DNA of 64,000 bases from Vescimonas sanitatis (GCF_049060325.1 NZ_JBMGPW010000006.1:124001-188000); one strand, 5' to 3'; positions 49,912-58,639 are shown, numbered from the stretch's first letter. The notes: generated by a model not told the origin, from the sequence alone. Translations and numbers: made by a program.

Positions 49912-51492
49912 ATGCTCATTCCCTCATGGTCAAAGGCTCAAAAGGAGGCCTTCCGTACCCAGCATCCCACAAAATATCCCATCAAGCAAGCGAATCACAA
50001 TTCTCCCAAAGCCGACGTAAAGACTTTCGCCGACCTCATTTATGCAGCAGATCGTCCCGAATATAAGGGCATAGTGACAATTGTGCGCCGGCCCAAGGGG
50101 ACAACTACAATGGAGACTGTGGCAAGTGTTCCTGCGGAACAGGCGGGCGAATGGTTGTCGCAGATGCACGTTTCGGCAAATGCAGACTATTATATCACGA
50201 AGGCGCAGTTCAGCAAGGCACAGACGTGGGATAGTAGAAACTTATTTGCAATAAATGCTATTTGGATAGATGTCGATGCGCATAGTGAAACGCCGAGTTT
50301 CGCAGAAGCGGAGCGTATGCGCTCGCTGCTGATCCACGCGTTGCCGGAGCTGGCGGGGATTCCTGTTCCGAATATAATCATTTACAGCGGAAGAGGGTTT
50401 CATCTCGTATGGCTTATTGAGCAATGCGCGGCTGAGTTAACATTTATGCACCGGGCGGTTTCGGCATACTATGGCGAGGTCATCCGAGACTTAATCGCTG
50501 GGTTCAAGCTTACCAAATATTCTGTCGATGGGAGCTACAGTGCGAACATAGCCGGGTTGACCCGTATTCCCGGAACGTTCAATACGTATTCTAGCACCTA
50601 CTGCACCTATGAGATTATTCACAGGCGGAGAATTCTACTCACTGAACAGTATGATACGGCGGAATATCGCTCAGGCAAAGGGGCAGTAATTTCAAAGCGT
50701 TGTTGTCAGTTCGCCCCCTCTGCTGTGCAGGCTGCGGGAGAGCTGCGTGTAAATGCTTTGCTGAAGCTGCTGAAACTGCGCACAAACTGGGAGGGCTATC
50801 GGGACTACTTTCTACTTATTCTATTCTCCGCTTATCAGATGGCAGGATATTCAAATGAAGATTCTGTTCGGCTGACGCTGGAAGCCAATACAGAATTAGA
50901 ACCTTCTCTGTTAGAACGTGAGGTGCGCTCATTACTCTCGACTGCAATGAAAAAACACTACAAAATGAAAAACGCCTACATCATAACTGCATTGGACCTT
51001 ACCGCTGATGAGCAGACTGCCATCGGTATTTCGGTCGTGCCCACAGGGGCAAAAAAGCGGGGCAAAAATCAGGCGCGGGATGCGCGTACCGCTGCGAAGC
51101 GGAGGAAGGAAAACCGTGCGATCATGCGGTTTCATATCCTCGGCTGGAGCATCGGTGCCATCGCAAAAAAGGTGAACCGCTGCTATAACACAGTTAAGAA
51201 GCGCATCGGCGAACTGGCAGGAAAATTGGAGGAGCTTTTTTCTGACCGTGAACTCAGATTACTTTTTCGTCAGCGTGCGAAGCGCATCGTGGAGAAGCTG
51301 GAGAAGTGCGCAGCCTCCGTTTCATTTTTTGAAGGGCTTATATATTATGCTGATATGGGCAAGTCCAGCATGAGCCAATCATTAGTAAAACCCATTGAAT
51401 ATCAACTCGAATATAGCAGAAATCATCGGAGGAATCGAGGCTGTAAAGATATTTCTGCACACTTACTTGAAAGGACGAGGTGTGCAGAATGA
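49912..51492 (+). CDS. Archaeo-eukaryotic-type primase / mobile-element replication protein
   Basis: 526 residues from ATG 49912 (AAAGGAG at 49898-49904). AIWIDVDAHS gives the catalytic DxD and IIIYSGRGFHLVWLIE the SxH/GRG motif of archaeo-eukaryotic primases found in plasmids and integrative elements. Residues about 420-460 (GWSIGAIAKKVNRCYNTVKK) form a helix-turn-helix. The middle resembles a PriCT-like helical region. Codon use and GC differ from the ribosomal genes, consistent with transfer. Overlaps the methylase gene by four bases. Confidence 0.75.
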   Translation: MLIPSWSKAQKEAFRTQHPTKYPIKQANHNSPKADVKTFADLIYAADRPEYKGIVTIVRRPKGTTTMETVASVPAEQAGEWLSQMHVSANADYYITKAQFSKAQTWDSRNLFAINAIWIDVDAHSETPSFAEAERMRSLLIHALPELAGIPVPNIIIYSGRGFHLVWLIEQCAAELTFMHRAVSAYYGEVIRDLIAGFKLTKYSVDGSYSANIAGLTRIPGTFNTYSSTYCTYEIIHRRRILLTEQYDTAEYRSGKGAVISKRCCQFAPSAVQAAGELRVNALLKLLKLRTNWEGYRDYFLLILFSAYQMAGYSNEDSVRLTLEANTELEPSLLEREVRSLLSTAMKKHYKMKNAYIITALDLTADEQTAIGISVVPTGAKKRGKNQARDARTAAKRRKENRAIMRFHILGWSIGAIAKKVNRCYNTVKKRIGELAGKLEELFSDRELRLLFRQRAKRIVEKLEKCAASVSFFEGLIYYADMGKSSMSQSLVKPIEYQLEYSRNHRRNRGCKDISAHLLERTRCAE

Positions 51493-51980
51493 ATAAGGCA
51501 TTGTTATCCTCCAAAAGCATGTGCTGGTGCACGCCGCAGGACTTTTTTGACAAGCTAAACGCCGAATTTGATTTTGTGCTCGACCCCGCAGCAACGGATA
51601 AAACGGCAAAGTGCGGTCTGTACTATACCCCCGAAACGGACGGACTTTCGCAAAGTTGGGATCGCGGCGGTGCTGTCTTCTGCAACCCACCGTATGGTCG
51701 GGAAATTGGCAAGTGGGTGCAAAAGGCGTTCGAAGAAGCACACGGCGGATATCCCATCGTCCTGCTTATCCCAGCGCGGACGGATACGGCATACTTTCAC
51801 GATTACATTTACGGAAAAGCGGAAATTCGCTTTATTCGTGGACGGCTGCGGTTCACGGATGACGAGGGAAACGCCGCCGACCCCGCGCCGTTTCCCTCTA
51901 TGGTAGTGATCTACAACGGGAAAAACTCGCTGCCCCAAAACAACGTGTCTGGCACAGTCCCAAAGGGGACATGTGCCTAA
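51489..51980 (+). CDS. Phage-type DNA N6-adenine methyltransferase (Dam family)
   Basis: 163 residues from ATG 51489. WCTPQDFFDKLNAEFDFVLD, DPAATDKTAKC and the catalytic NPPYGREIGKWVQKA (NPPY) match the phage Dam family. GRLRFTDDEGNAADPAPFPS is also typical. No cognate restriction enzyme is next to it, so it is likely an orphan methylase protecting or regulating the element. Confidence 0.9.
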   Translation: MNKALLSSKSMCWCTPQDFFDKLNAEFDFVLDPAATDKTAKCGLYYTPETDGLSQSWDRGGAVFCNPPYGREIGKWVQKAFEEAHGGYPIVLLIPARTDTAYFHDYIYGKAEIRFIRGRLRFTDDEGNAADPAPFPSMVVIYNGKNSLPQNNVSGTVPKGTCA

Positions 51981-51999
51981 TGCCAGGGAGGTTTCCAAC

Positions 52000-52908
52000 A
52001 TGCAATTTGCCCCCATTTTACCGCCTATGAAGCCCAGTACGCCGGCAGCTTCGAACCGCGCAGACGGTGCGCAGCACACCGCTTACCGCGTACCTGAGGC
52101 GATGTTTAAGCTGCGCTTGCTGACCCGGAACATCAATGATGACGCCGAGAATCTGCTTACGCTAAACAAGAAAATCGGGCAGGCATTGATACGATTTTTC
52201 TCTGAAATGCAGTCCATTCAACGGATGGCAAACGCCGAATTCGCCGATGAGGAATATGCTGAGGCAGTGGCAAGGGCGTTAGAAAGTGTCATTGAAAAAT
52301 TGGACAACAACACATATTGGAGCCTCCTGAGAACGCTCACGCTCATGGGCAAAATTGACGCAGTCAGGGCAGGATTAGGCACAGATGAAATGTTGCCCCC
52401 CGATGAAATATGCACGCAGCTCTACCGGAAAATTGCTCGTGAAACACATGCGTTTGACGCTTTTGTCGAGGGAAATATGTTGCTCGTTCGGATGCCTATG
52501 CTGCCCTCCATCCGCGCCCATGGTGTAATCAATAGCGGGCAGAAGCGCGCTATCTTTGACACGCCGATGTTCGTGGAAACGGTGCGCGGAGCGATGCTTT
52601 CCGTGAAGGAAAAGCTGCCTAAAATTTCCAAGAAGAATATAATGTATCTCTTCATTTACAGAGATGCAGCTGCCCCACATCTGGACTCCGATAACCATAA
52701 TACCAAAGCGATCACCGATGAAATCTGCTCTCACTTTGAGGCGGGCGATGATGGATTTTATGCGGATTTCCGCTTCTTTACGAGGGCATCCGAGCTCCTC
52801 CCGGCAGGGACATACATCACGGTTTCGGCGATGGACGGCGCACTCCCCACGCCTGAAGATATTATCGAAATGTGGACGGCGCGACTGCGGAGCGGAATGG
52901 ATATTTGA
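52000..52908 (+). CDS. Mobile-element protein, possibly DUF6100 with RusA-like end
   Basis: 302 residues from ATG 52000 (GGGAGG upstream). Residues 30-140 are helical (YRVPEAMFKLRLLTRNINDD). The C-terminal half has DSDNHNTKAITDEI followed by a strand and GTYITVSAMDG, which resembles the Asp-rich core of RusA-fold resolvases; I am not sure of this. Such genes accompany element primases in Clostridia. Confidence 0.5.
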   Translation: MQFAPILPPMKPSTPAASNRADGAQHTAYRVPEAMFKLRLLTRNINDDAENLLTLNKKIGQALIRFFSEMQSIQRMANAEFADEEYAEAVARALESVIEKLDNNTYWSLLRTLTLMGKIDAVRAGLGTDEMLPPDEICTQLYRKIARETHAFDAFVEGNMLLVRMPMLPSIRAHGVINSGQKRAIFDTPMFVETVRGAMLSVKEKLPKISKKNIMYLFIYRDAAAPHLDSDNHNTKAITDEICSHFEAGDDGFYADFRFFTRASELLPAGTYITVSAMDGALPTPEDIIEMWTARLRSGMDI

Positions 52909-53184
52909 CCACATATTCATCACACCACCGCGAGAGCGTTTTGCGCACTAAAACACGGTCATTCCGGATGCCGCATTTCAGACAAGACGGCAGACCCGCA
53001 AACCCGCTGAAGCACAAGGGCTTTGCAGTTTTGCAAGTGCGGGAATGACAATGTCTCTGTACGAATAGGACAATTCGGAAGATACTTTACCCACATGGCA
53101 GCCGCCCGAATAAAAGGGTAAATTGTTTATAAGATACGGCTTATTCAGGGGCGGCTGACCAAGATTGAGGAGAGGAGCACCACA
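52909..53184 (+). other. Non-coding gap with inverted repeats
   Basis: GTCATTCC (near 52960) and GGAATGAC (near 53042) are complementary. Closer to the next gene CAGCCGCCCGAATAA (53099-53113) pairs with TTATTC-A-GGGCGGCTG (53141-53157), a 15-bp stem with one bulge and an AT-rich 27-base loop. No T-run, so not a terminator. Origin, transfer origin or RNA regulator are possible. Confidence 0.6.
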
Positions 53185-54381
53185 ATGTATACGCCTTCTA
53201 AAATAAAAATCAGTATGCTGTGCGCACTTGCCCTTTGCGGTCAGGTGCGCCGCGATGACCTTGCTATTTTTGCGCGGACGGCTGACGCAGGAGTTCGCAC
53301 GATACGCGAGCTGGAAGACAAGGGTCTCATCGAGGACAAAACTGTCGAGGTGACGGTGCGGATCGACGGAAGAAACCGCCCGCGGATGCGCCATGTCTGC
53401 GGCCTCACAAATGCAGGGCTTTTGTTTCTGCTTACGCATGGCGCATCACTCTTTCCGTGGCTGGCAAGCGTGCCGAAAGAAATCGTTGGGCAGGTCAATT
53501 TGAAAGGCGGCAGCTGCACGCGGCGAATTCCGTTGGACAGGCGGCTGGATCTAAGTGGAGCCAATTGCTTTTTTATCGCGGCAGGCTACGAGACCCGCCC
53601 TCTTGTATTCGATGAAAACATGAAAGAGGGAAAGCCCTCGTTAGCAAGCTGCCTTGCGGAGATTTTACCGCCGCTGGATGCTCGCAATGACCGCAGCTTC
53701 TACAATGTACTGGAGATAAAGAGGGACATTCTGGGTAACGGCATGGCTGCACGCTTTGCCCGGTATGTGGGGTTTGTTGTGCACGGCGGTATGCCGGCAG
53801 CCGTATACGTCGTGCCGCAGGGGGGACTGTCATGGGGCACGAGCGTGGTGAACAAGGAGCGAGCACTGTTTGACGACTTTGTCCTCAGAGGGATGCATAC
53901 CGCAAAGGATATGGGGCACGATTGTATTCTGCTGGTTCGCAAGCCCCGCGATTTGAGCAGGACACTTGCCATGGAACCCGGCAAGGTGGTGCCGCGGGGT
54001 ATGCGCTATGTCGTGCCGATGAGCCGGGAAGGGATGAGAGATTTGGAATATATCCAAAACTGGGGCTACCACAAATTAAAGGCAGCGTGCAGTGAAAGCA
54101 TAAGCGAGGCAGGCTATGCGAAGAACACGGAGAAGGGTACGATTCCGGGGAACGCGGCAACGAGAATATCTACGGTGTGCCCGCTGATAGACCCGGTTAC
54201 CGGCAACTACATCACAATAGGGCCGCTGATAACGATTCACGTGCTGAAGGAAAATGCGGCACTGATGCGGGTGGGAAAGCCCATCACTGTTTTCTGCTTT
54301 CCGCATCAAATGGCCTTTTATCGCGCGGCTCTCGGTGAAGAGATAGATTTCCTTCTGGCCACTGCTGAAGGCGAGGGGTGA
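53185..54381 (+). CDS. Unrecognised mobile-element protein with N-terminal winged helix
   Basis: 398 residues; GAGGAGAGG upstream. Residues 1-90 look like a winged helix (KISMLCALALCGQVRRDDLA ... VRTIRELEDKGLI ... CGLTNAGLLFLL). The middle has a conserved-looking core (LEIKRDILGNGMAARFARYV; WGTSVVNKERALFDDFVLR). It might belong to the replication-relaxation group, but I cannot confirm. Stop codon lies inside a 16-bp terminator stem. Confidence 0.6.
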   Translation: MYTPSKIKISMLCALALCGQVRRDDLAIFARTADAGVRTIRELEDKGLIEDKTVEVTVRIDGRNRPRMRHVCGLTNAGLLFLLTHGASLFPWLASVPKEIVGQVNLKGGSCTRRIPLDRRLDLSGANCFFIAAGYETRPLVFDENMKEGKPSLASCLAEILPPLDARNDRSFYNVLEIKRDILGNGMAARFARYVGFVVHGGMPAAVYVVPQGGLSWGTSVVNKERALFDDFVLRGMHTAKDMGHDCILLVRKPRDLSRTLAMEPGKVVPRGMRYVVPMSREGMRDLEYIQNWGYHKLKAACSESISEAGYAKNTEKGTIPGNAATRISTVCPLIDPVTGNYITIGPLITIHVLKENAALMRVGKPITVFCFPHQMAFYRAALGEEIDFLLATAEGEG

Positions 54382-54405
54382 TCCGCTGCGCGGATCACCC
54401 CTCGC
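54371..54405. terminator. Hairpin between convergent genes
   Basis: Sixteen-base-pair perfect stem (54371-54386 with 54390-54405), loop TGC, overlapping the stop codon of the preceding gene. Confidence 0.75.
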
Positions 54406-54430
54406 AAAGATGGCAGTCGGCTGCATATGG

Positions 54431-55771
54431 TTACAGAAACATTGCCATGTAGATGGGCAGATGAAGGATGTTATCGGAGCGCATAACATCCTTAGTGTAA
54501 AGGATGTAGCTCTCACCGATTTTCGAGGAGAACTTTGCGCGGAATTTGTCCAATGATGCGTGGCTGCGGTAGCTGCCGGACTTCACTTCGATGGGGGCTA
54601 TTTTTTTGCCCTCGGCAATCAGGAAATCGACCTCCATATGGTTTTCCCGATGCTCCTTATCGCAGCGGGAGTAGAAGTAGAGCTTGTGTCCGCGGCATCG
54701 GAGCATCTGCGCTACCATGTTTTCCAAAATCATGCCCTCATTTACGTCCAGCTTGTCAAAAAGGATGGCTTTATACAGCTCGTTGTCTGTATAGCTCTTA
54801 TCCATGAATGTCTGTGTCACCAGCAATCCCGTGTCCGCCATATAGCATTTCTGCGTGGCGTGGTCGGCACTGAGGGCAAGCCCTACATTGGGGTCGGTGG
54901 CGTTGAAGCAGGTATTGACTACCATCGCTTCGTTCAGCCAGATAAAGGAATCCTCATAGGAACGGAAACGTGCATTTTCACCCAGCGAACTCAGCCGATA
55001 TTTCTTTTCCTTTTTGGATAGCTGACCGGGGATACCGTCGAAAACAGCATAGACCTTATCCTCGTATCCCTCTGCGAACTTGGAGACATCGTCGCGGTAG
55101 AGTCGCAGAATGTTTCGCTTCGCCATATCGGAAGCGGCAAAGTCCTTCCCGTTCAGGTAGGCGAGGATGGACTGGGGCATCCCGCCTACCAGCAGGTACT
55201 GCCGGAAGCTATTCATAACCTTTCGATGCACCGCCTGACCCAAGGGTTTTTGCGCCTCGAATGCCCGCCGGATAAACGGAACGGTGACCTCATCATCCAG
55301 TGCCCACAGAAATTCTTCAAAGTCCAAGGGGAACATCTCCAGATGTTCCTCCTCCGATGGGATGATAATGTCCTTGACGTTCTTCTTGAGCCGGATGAGA
55401 GAGCCCGTTTCCAGATAATCGTAGCGACCATCCGCCACAAGGTATTTGATGAGCTGCCGTGCGCGGGTGAACTGCTGCACCTCATCAAGCACGATGAGGG
55501 ACTCCCTGTTATAGAGCTGGACCCCGAAGAAAACGGACAGCTTGGCGAAAAACATATCGAGGTCGGTGCTGTCATTTTCAAAGATATCCAATACATCCTT
55601 CGGGACATTCCCGAAATCAATAATGATGTGGCTTTTATACTCGTTTTCTGCGAACTCCTTGGCAATGAAACTCTTGCCAACGCGCCTTGCTCCGTCAATC
55701 AGCAGAGCTGTCGTTCCGCCGCTTCGCTGCTTCCACGCAACGAGGTCGTCATAAATCTTCCGCTTCAGCAT
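54431..55771 (-). CDS. AAA ATPase with DUF4143 C-terminal domain (copy 1)
   Basis: 446 residues. Walker A GARRVGKSFIAKE (about 27-39), Walker B LIVLDEVQQF, sensor-like GSLIRLKKN, then the DUF4143 half with EVDFLIAEGKKIAPIEVKSG, a PD-(D/E)XK-like core. These proteins (AAA_14 type) are widespread in prokaryotes, often in mobile or defence regions, with no settled function. Promoter repeats lie upstream at 55827-55905. Confidence 0.85.
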   Translation of the reverse strand: MLKRKIYDDLVAWKQRSGGTTALLIDGARRVGKSFIAKEFAENEYKSHIIIDFGNVPKDVLDIFENDSTDLDMFFAKLSVFFGVQLYNRESLIVLDEVQQFTRARQLIKYLVADGRYDYLETGSLIRLKKNVKDIIIPSEEEHLEMFPLDFEEFLWALDDEVTVPFIRRAFEAQKPLGQAVHRKVMNSFRQYLLVGGMPQSILAYLNGKDFAASDMAKRNILRLYRDDVSKFAEGYEDKVYAVFDGIPGQLSKKEKKYRLSSLGENARFRSYEDSFIWLNEAMVVNTCFNATDPNVGLALSADHATQKCYMADTGLLVTQTFMDKSYTDNELYKAILFDKLDVNEGMILENMVAQMLRCRGHKLYFYSRCDKEHRENHMEVDFLIAEGKKIAPIEVKSGSYRSHASLDKFRAKFSSKIGESYILYTKDVMRSDNILHLPIYMAMFL

Positions 55772-55811
55772 ACCGATTCCTCCTGCCTTTCAAAGTCGTG
55801 CTGTTTTCCAT

Positions 55812-55905
55812 AGTTTAGCACAGGTCTGCACGAAAAGGCAAGTTAAATATGTCGATATTTGCACGAAACGGCAGAAGAGATGGCTTTGCTGCTGCACGAA
55901 ACGGC
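55812..55905 (-). repeat. Three 13-base direct repeats exactly 33 bp apart at the copy 1 promoter
   Basis: TGCACGAAAMGGC begins at 55827, 55860 and 55893. A minus-strand -10 (TAAACT, 55812-55817) places the first repeat over the -35 region. Confidence 0.85.
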
Positions 55906-56051
55906 GAGTTTTCGCAGAGCCCCGCTGGGCCATGCCGCAGAGCTGGGTATAGTTTTTCTCGCACACGGGCAGTTCCGCGCCTACTGCGCCTCGTCTGAGG
56001 CTTCCGGCGGCCCGCTGCCGCACACAGCTCTCCCGACACCTGAAGCAAAAG

Positions 56052-56086
56052 AGTGCTCCTGCGAGGTGGATCCTCGCAGGAGCACT
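56052..56086 (-). terminator. Terminator of ATPase copy 2
   Basis: AGTGCTCCTGCGAGG pairs with CCTCGCAGGAGCACT around five bases, followed on the minus strand by CTTTTG. The remainder of the 370-base gap (55772-56141) holds the copy 1 repeats and no credible gene. Confidence 0.8.
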
Positions 56087-56141
56087 TCTTCCAAGCAGTC
56101 CGATTGGCGATATGCCGCGATAAGTTCCACAAGGAAATGGC

Positions 56142-57437
56142 TCAGATACAAAACGCGGCATAGAGAGGAACGATTTTTTTGTTGTCCTCAAAGCCGAAGT
56201 TTTTGGCAGAGAGCTTGATTGCATAAGCGGGCTTGTAGGTGTCCATATAGACCTTTAAGCTCTTGGCTTTGGTGTTGTCGGCAGACTTGACCTCAATGGG
56301 AATGAGCTGCCCGTCACGCTGAATGATAAAATCAATTTCAGCCCCACGCTCGGACTCCCAATAATAGGTGTGGTAGCCGTTAATGGTAAGCTGCACATTA
56401 ACATAGTTCTCCGCCATACCGCCCTTGAAGTCGTTGATTTCCTCGACCATATAGAGAATGTCATTGGCGGCTAAATCCTTTTTGGCGCAAAGCAGTCCTA
56501 AGTCAGACACATAAATCTTGAACGCATCAATATCACGGTAGTTTTCAAGGGGCTTTTTGATTTGCTCCACCTTGTATACCTGTGACACGATACCAGACAG
56601 GCAAAGCCATTCAATCGCATTTTCAAATTCGGAAGCCCGTCCGCCTTTCTTAATCAGCTTATATTGGAAACGGGTATTCTTTTTTGAGAGCTGAACGGTT
56701 ATATTGTCGTAGGCAAGTCTGGTTTTCTTGATTTCATTCAAGTTATTATACTTGCTCATATCATTGAGATAGCTTGCAAGTATCGTATCCTGCGTATGGC
56801 GGACAAGGATATAATCCTTTGTTTCAGCGAATTGCATCACACACTCTGGCATGCCGCCAACTACAAGATACTGACGGTAAAGCTGCATTGCGGCGTCGTG
56901 CAAGGCAACGGGAAGCGGCGTATCGGTTTGAAAGCACTTTTTAATCTGCTCTACCAAATTGCCCTCACCGAGAGCCAACAAAAATTCCTCCATATCCATA
57001 GGATAAAGCGTTTTCATATCGACCTTTCCTACGGGGAAAGAGAATTTCGCCCTGTTGACCGCAACGCCGAGCAAGCTGCCTGCCACGATGATGTGATAAT
57101 CTGGAGCGTCCTCACAAAAGTATTTGAGCGAAGTCAACGCCCTCCCGCAAAGCTGTACCTCGTCAAAGACTATCAGCGTTTTTTCCTTTACGATGGTCTG
57201 ACCTGCGATATGGGACAAAATCGGTATCAGATAATCGGGGCTGATATTTTCCTCAAAGGTTTCGTTCAGCTTTGGATTGGTTTCAAAGTTGAAGTATGCC
57301 ACATTTTCATAGTGGGTGCGCCCGAATTCCAGAATGGAATAGGTCTTTCCGACCTGTCTTGCGCCCTGTAAAATAAGGGGCTTGCGGTGTTCATTTTCTT
57401 TCCACGCTTCTAAGAAGCCCATAATCTTTCTATACAT
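56142..57437 (-). CDS. AAA ATPase with DUF4143 C-terminal domain (copy 2)
   Basis: 431 residues. Walker A GARQVGKTYSILE, Walker B LIVFDEVQLC, sensor AGSLLGVAV, and C-terminal GAEIDFIIQRDGQLIPIEVK. Only distantly similar to copies 1 and 3, so the cluster is not a recent tandem duplication. AAGGAGG precedes the ATG. Confidence 0.88.
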   Translation of the reverse strand: MYRKIMGFLEAWKENEHRKPLILQGARQVGKTYSILEFGRTHYENVAYFNFETNPKLNETFEENISPDYLIPILSHIAGQTIVKEKTLIVFDEVQLCGRALTSLKYFCEDAPDYHIIVAGSLLGVAVNRAKFSFPVGKVDMKTLYPMDMEEFLLALGEGNLVEQIKKCFQTDTPLPVALHDAAMQLYRQYLVVGGMPECVMQFAETKDYILVRHTQDTILASYLNDMSKYNNLNEIKKTRLAYDNITVQLSKKNTRFQYKLIKKGGRASEFENAIEWLCLSGIVSQVYKVEQIKKPLENYRDIDAFKIYVSDLGLLCAKKDLAANDILYMVEEINDFKGGMAENYVNVQLTINGYHTYYWESERGAEIDFIIQRDGQLIPIEVKSADNTKAKSLKVYMDTYKPAYAIKLSAKNFGFEDNKKIVPLYAAFCI

Positions 57438-57466
57438 AAGCAGTCCTCCTTAAAGGTGCTGACCAG

Positions 57467-57558
57467 AGTATAGCAGATATTCGTGTAAAAATCAACAATA
57501 GCGAGCGAGATATTCGCAAAAAGCGACACGAATATTTTTATAAATCTAGCATTATTCG
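57467..57558 (-). promoter_or_regulatory. Promoter of ATPase copy 2 with ATATTCG repeats
   Basis: Minus strand TTGATT (57490-57495), 17-base spacer, TATACT (57467-57472), with TGC extension. ATATTCG occurs at 57477-57483 (inside the spacer) and 57510-57516, again 33 bp apart; inverted copies CGAATAT at 57529-57535 and ATTATTCG at 57551-57558 follow. Confidence 0.7.
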
Positions 57559-57671
57559 ACGCGATGCGCGTTTTCTTCATAGCTCTGGCACGGCCAGCAC
57601 TTCCGTCCTCACGAGCTTCGTGCAGAGCCGCATACCTTTGTGTGCCTGAGAAGTCTCCTGATTCACACAAC

Positions 57672-57702
57672 GAGAAGACCACCCCGACAGGGTGGTCTTC
57701 TC
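57672..57702 (-). terminator. Hairpin after the DUF6718-like gene
   Basis: GAGAAGACCACCC/GGGTGGTCTTCTC, five-base loop. 57559-57671 holds nothing I recognise. Confidence 0.7.
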
Positions 57703-57718
57703 CGCCGTTATTCACTGT

Positions 57719-57964
57719 TTAAGCAACGCGGTTCATATCACATACCATGTCAATGAATGTCTTCATATCATCGACATACTGATAAGGCGCATACTCCGCG
57801 TAGATGTCCGGGCTGTCGAGTACAACGATTTGTACGCCGTCTGCTCTCACAGACTCCAGTGTCCCCGGTAAACACCTCGCTTCACGCGGGGTTTTGCAGC
57901 GATAGGCAATACAACCCTGCTTATCGAAAATTTTGGCCACAACAAAAAACGTCTTATCGCCCAT
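57719..57964 (-). CDS. Small protein resembling DUF6718
   Basis: 81 residues. VVAKIFDKQGCIAYRCKT and DGVQIVVLDSPDIYAEYAPY match a pattern of small Clostridial proteins (DUF6718-like). It overlaps the end of a RelA/SpoT-domain remnant by 11 bases, so the two were probably one operon. Confidence 0.65.
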   Translation of the reverse strand: MGDKTFFVVAKIFDKQGCIAYRCKTPREARCLPGTLESVRADGVQIVVLDSPDIYAEYAPYQYVDDMKTFIDMVCDMNRVA

Positions 57965-58223
57965 CTCTGCTTGTCAACTCCTTCAGTTTATTCTTAAATG
58001 CTTGCTCCGTTTGGATATCACCTGCATCAAACAATTCTCGCATGTGCAGCCCAATCGTTTCAGAACTATATTTATATGCGTATTGATGACTCCAAATGTT
58101 AAAGCAAAAGTCTCGGCCACACCAAAGCTGAACCTCTATCGGGTAAGACCAGCTATCCCGCTGATAGTACAGATGATTCGCACGGTATCCATCGTCAACT
58201 TGTTTTTCACTACCACATCCTAA
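57954..58223 (-). pseudogene. C-terminal remnant of a RelA/SpoT-domain (alarmone synthetase-like) gene
   Basis: An 89-codon open stretch with no usable in-frame start encodes DGYRANHLYYQRDSWSYPIE, VQLWCGRDFCFNIWSHQYAY and following residues. GYR-xHLYYQ and YPIEVQLW...WSHQ are conserved in the (p)ppGpp synthetase domain. The ATP-binding N-terminal half is missing; in frame a TAA precedes it at 58224-58226. Small synthetases of this kind occur as toxins in toxSAS pairs. Confidence 0.7.
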
Positions 58224-58251
58224 TTATACCCAAAAACATATTATACGTCAA
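58223..58251 (-). promoter_or_regulatory. Consensus promoter ahead of the RelA/SpoT remnant
   Basis: Minus strand TTGACG (58246-58251), 17-base spacer, perfect TATAAT (58223-58228). It would express the downstream small protein gene. Confidence 0.7.
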
Positions 58252-58267
58252 CCATCCCAAACCTCAG

Positions 58268-58571
58268 TTAAGTTCCCAGTAAAAGCACTGAACCCGGCAT
58301 TCCGCCTAAGATGCAGTAATCCAGAAACAGCTCGCTACACAGACATCTCTACCTCATTGAAGGGCGTCAGAGTCCGCATATGGGCGAGCATTTCCGCGAT
58401 GAAGCTGTCATCATACCCCTTTGCCCACAGAAATTCCTCGAAGTCCAGTGAAAACATCTCATAGTCCGTCTTGTAGCCTACACTGTTGCTTTCGATTTTC
58501 CTGTAGTTGATGCCCAGCATAGAGCCGCTGCAGATGACATCGAAGCCACAAAAAATGAACGAGTTTTTCAA
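58268..58571 (-). pseudogene. Remnant of a fourth AAA/DUF4143 ATPase
   Basis: A 78-residue ORF (58335-58571) reads GFDVICSGSMLGINYRKIES and YEMFSLDFEEFLWAKGYDD, matching the region after Walker B in these ATPases. After its stop, another frame continues with ELFLDYCILGGMPGSVLLLG, matching the next conserved block, then stops at 58268. Walker A and the C-terminal half are gone. The upstream bases carry TGCACGAAAA, the copy 1 promoter motif, near 58611. Confidence 0.75.
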
Positions 58572-58639
58572 GCGTTATCACATTTTATGAGCGAGTTTTG
58601 CTCATATCTGCACGAAAACCGCGCAGATGTGTTGCGGCA

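Noticed and set aside
55827..55905. CRISPR-like array
   Set aside because: Only three 13-base repeats with 20-base gaps, located on a promoter and with no cas genes; fits operator repeats instead.
55815..56224. Minus-strand ORFs of 105-144 codons between ATPase copies 1 and 2
   Set aside because: Arg-rich, overlap the repeats and the terminator, and have no ribosome binding site or recognisable motif.
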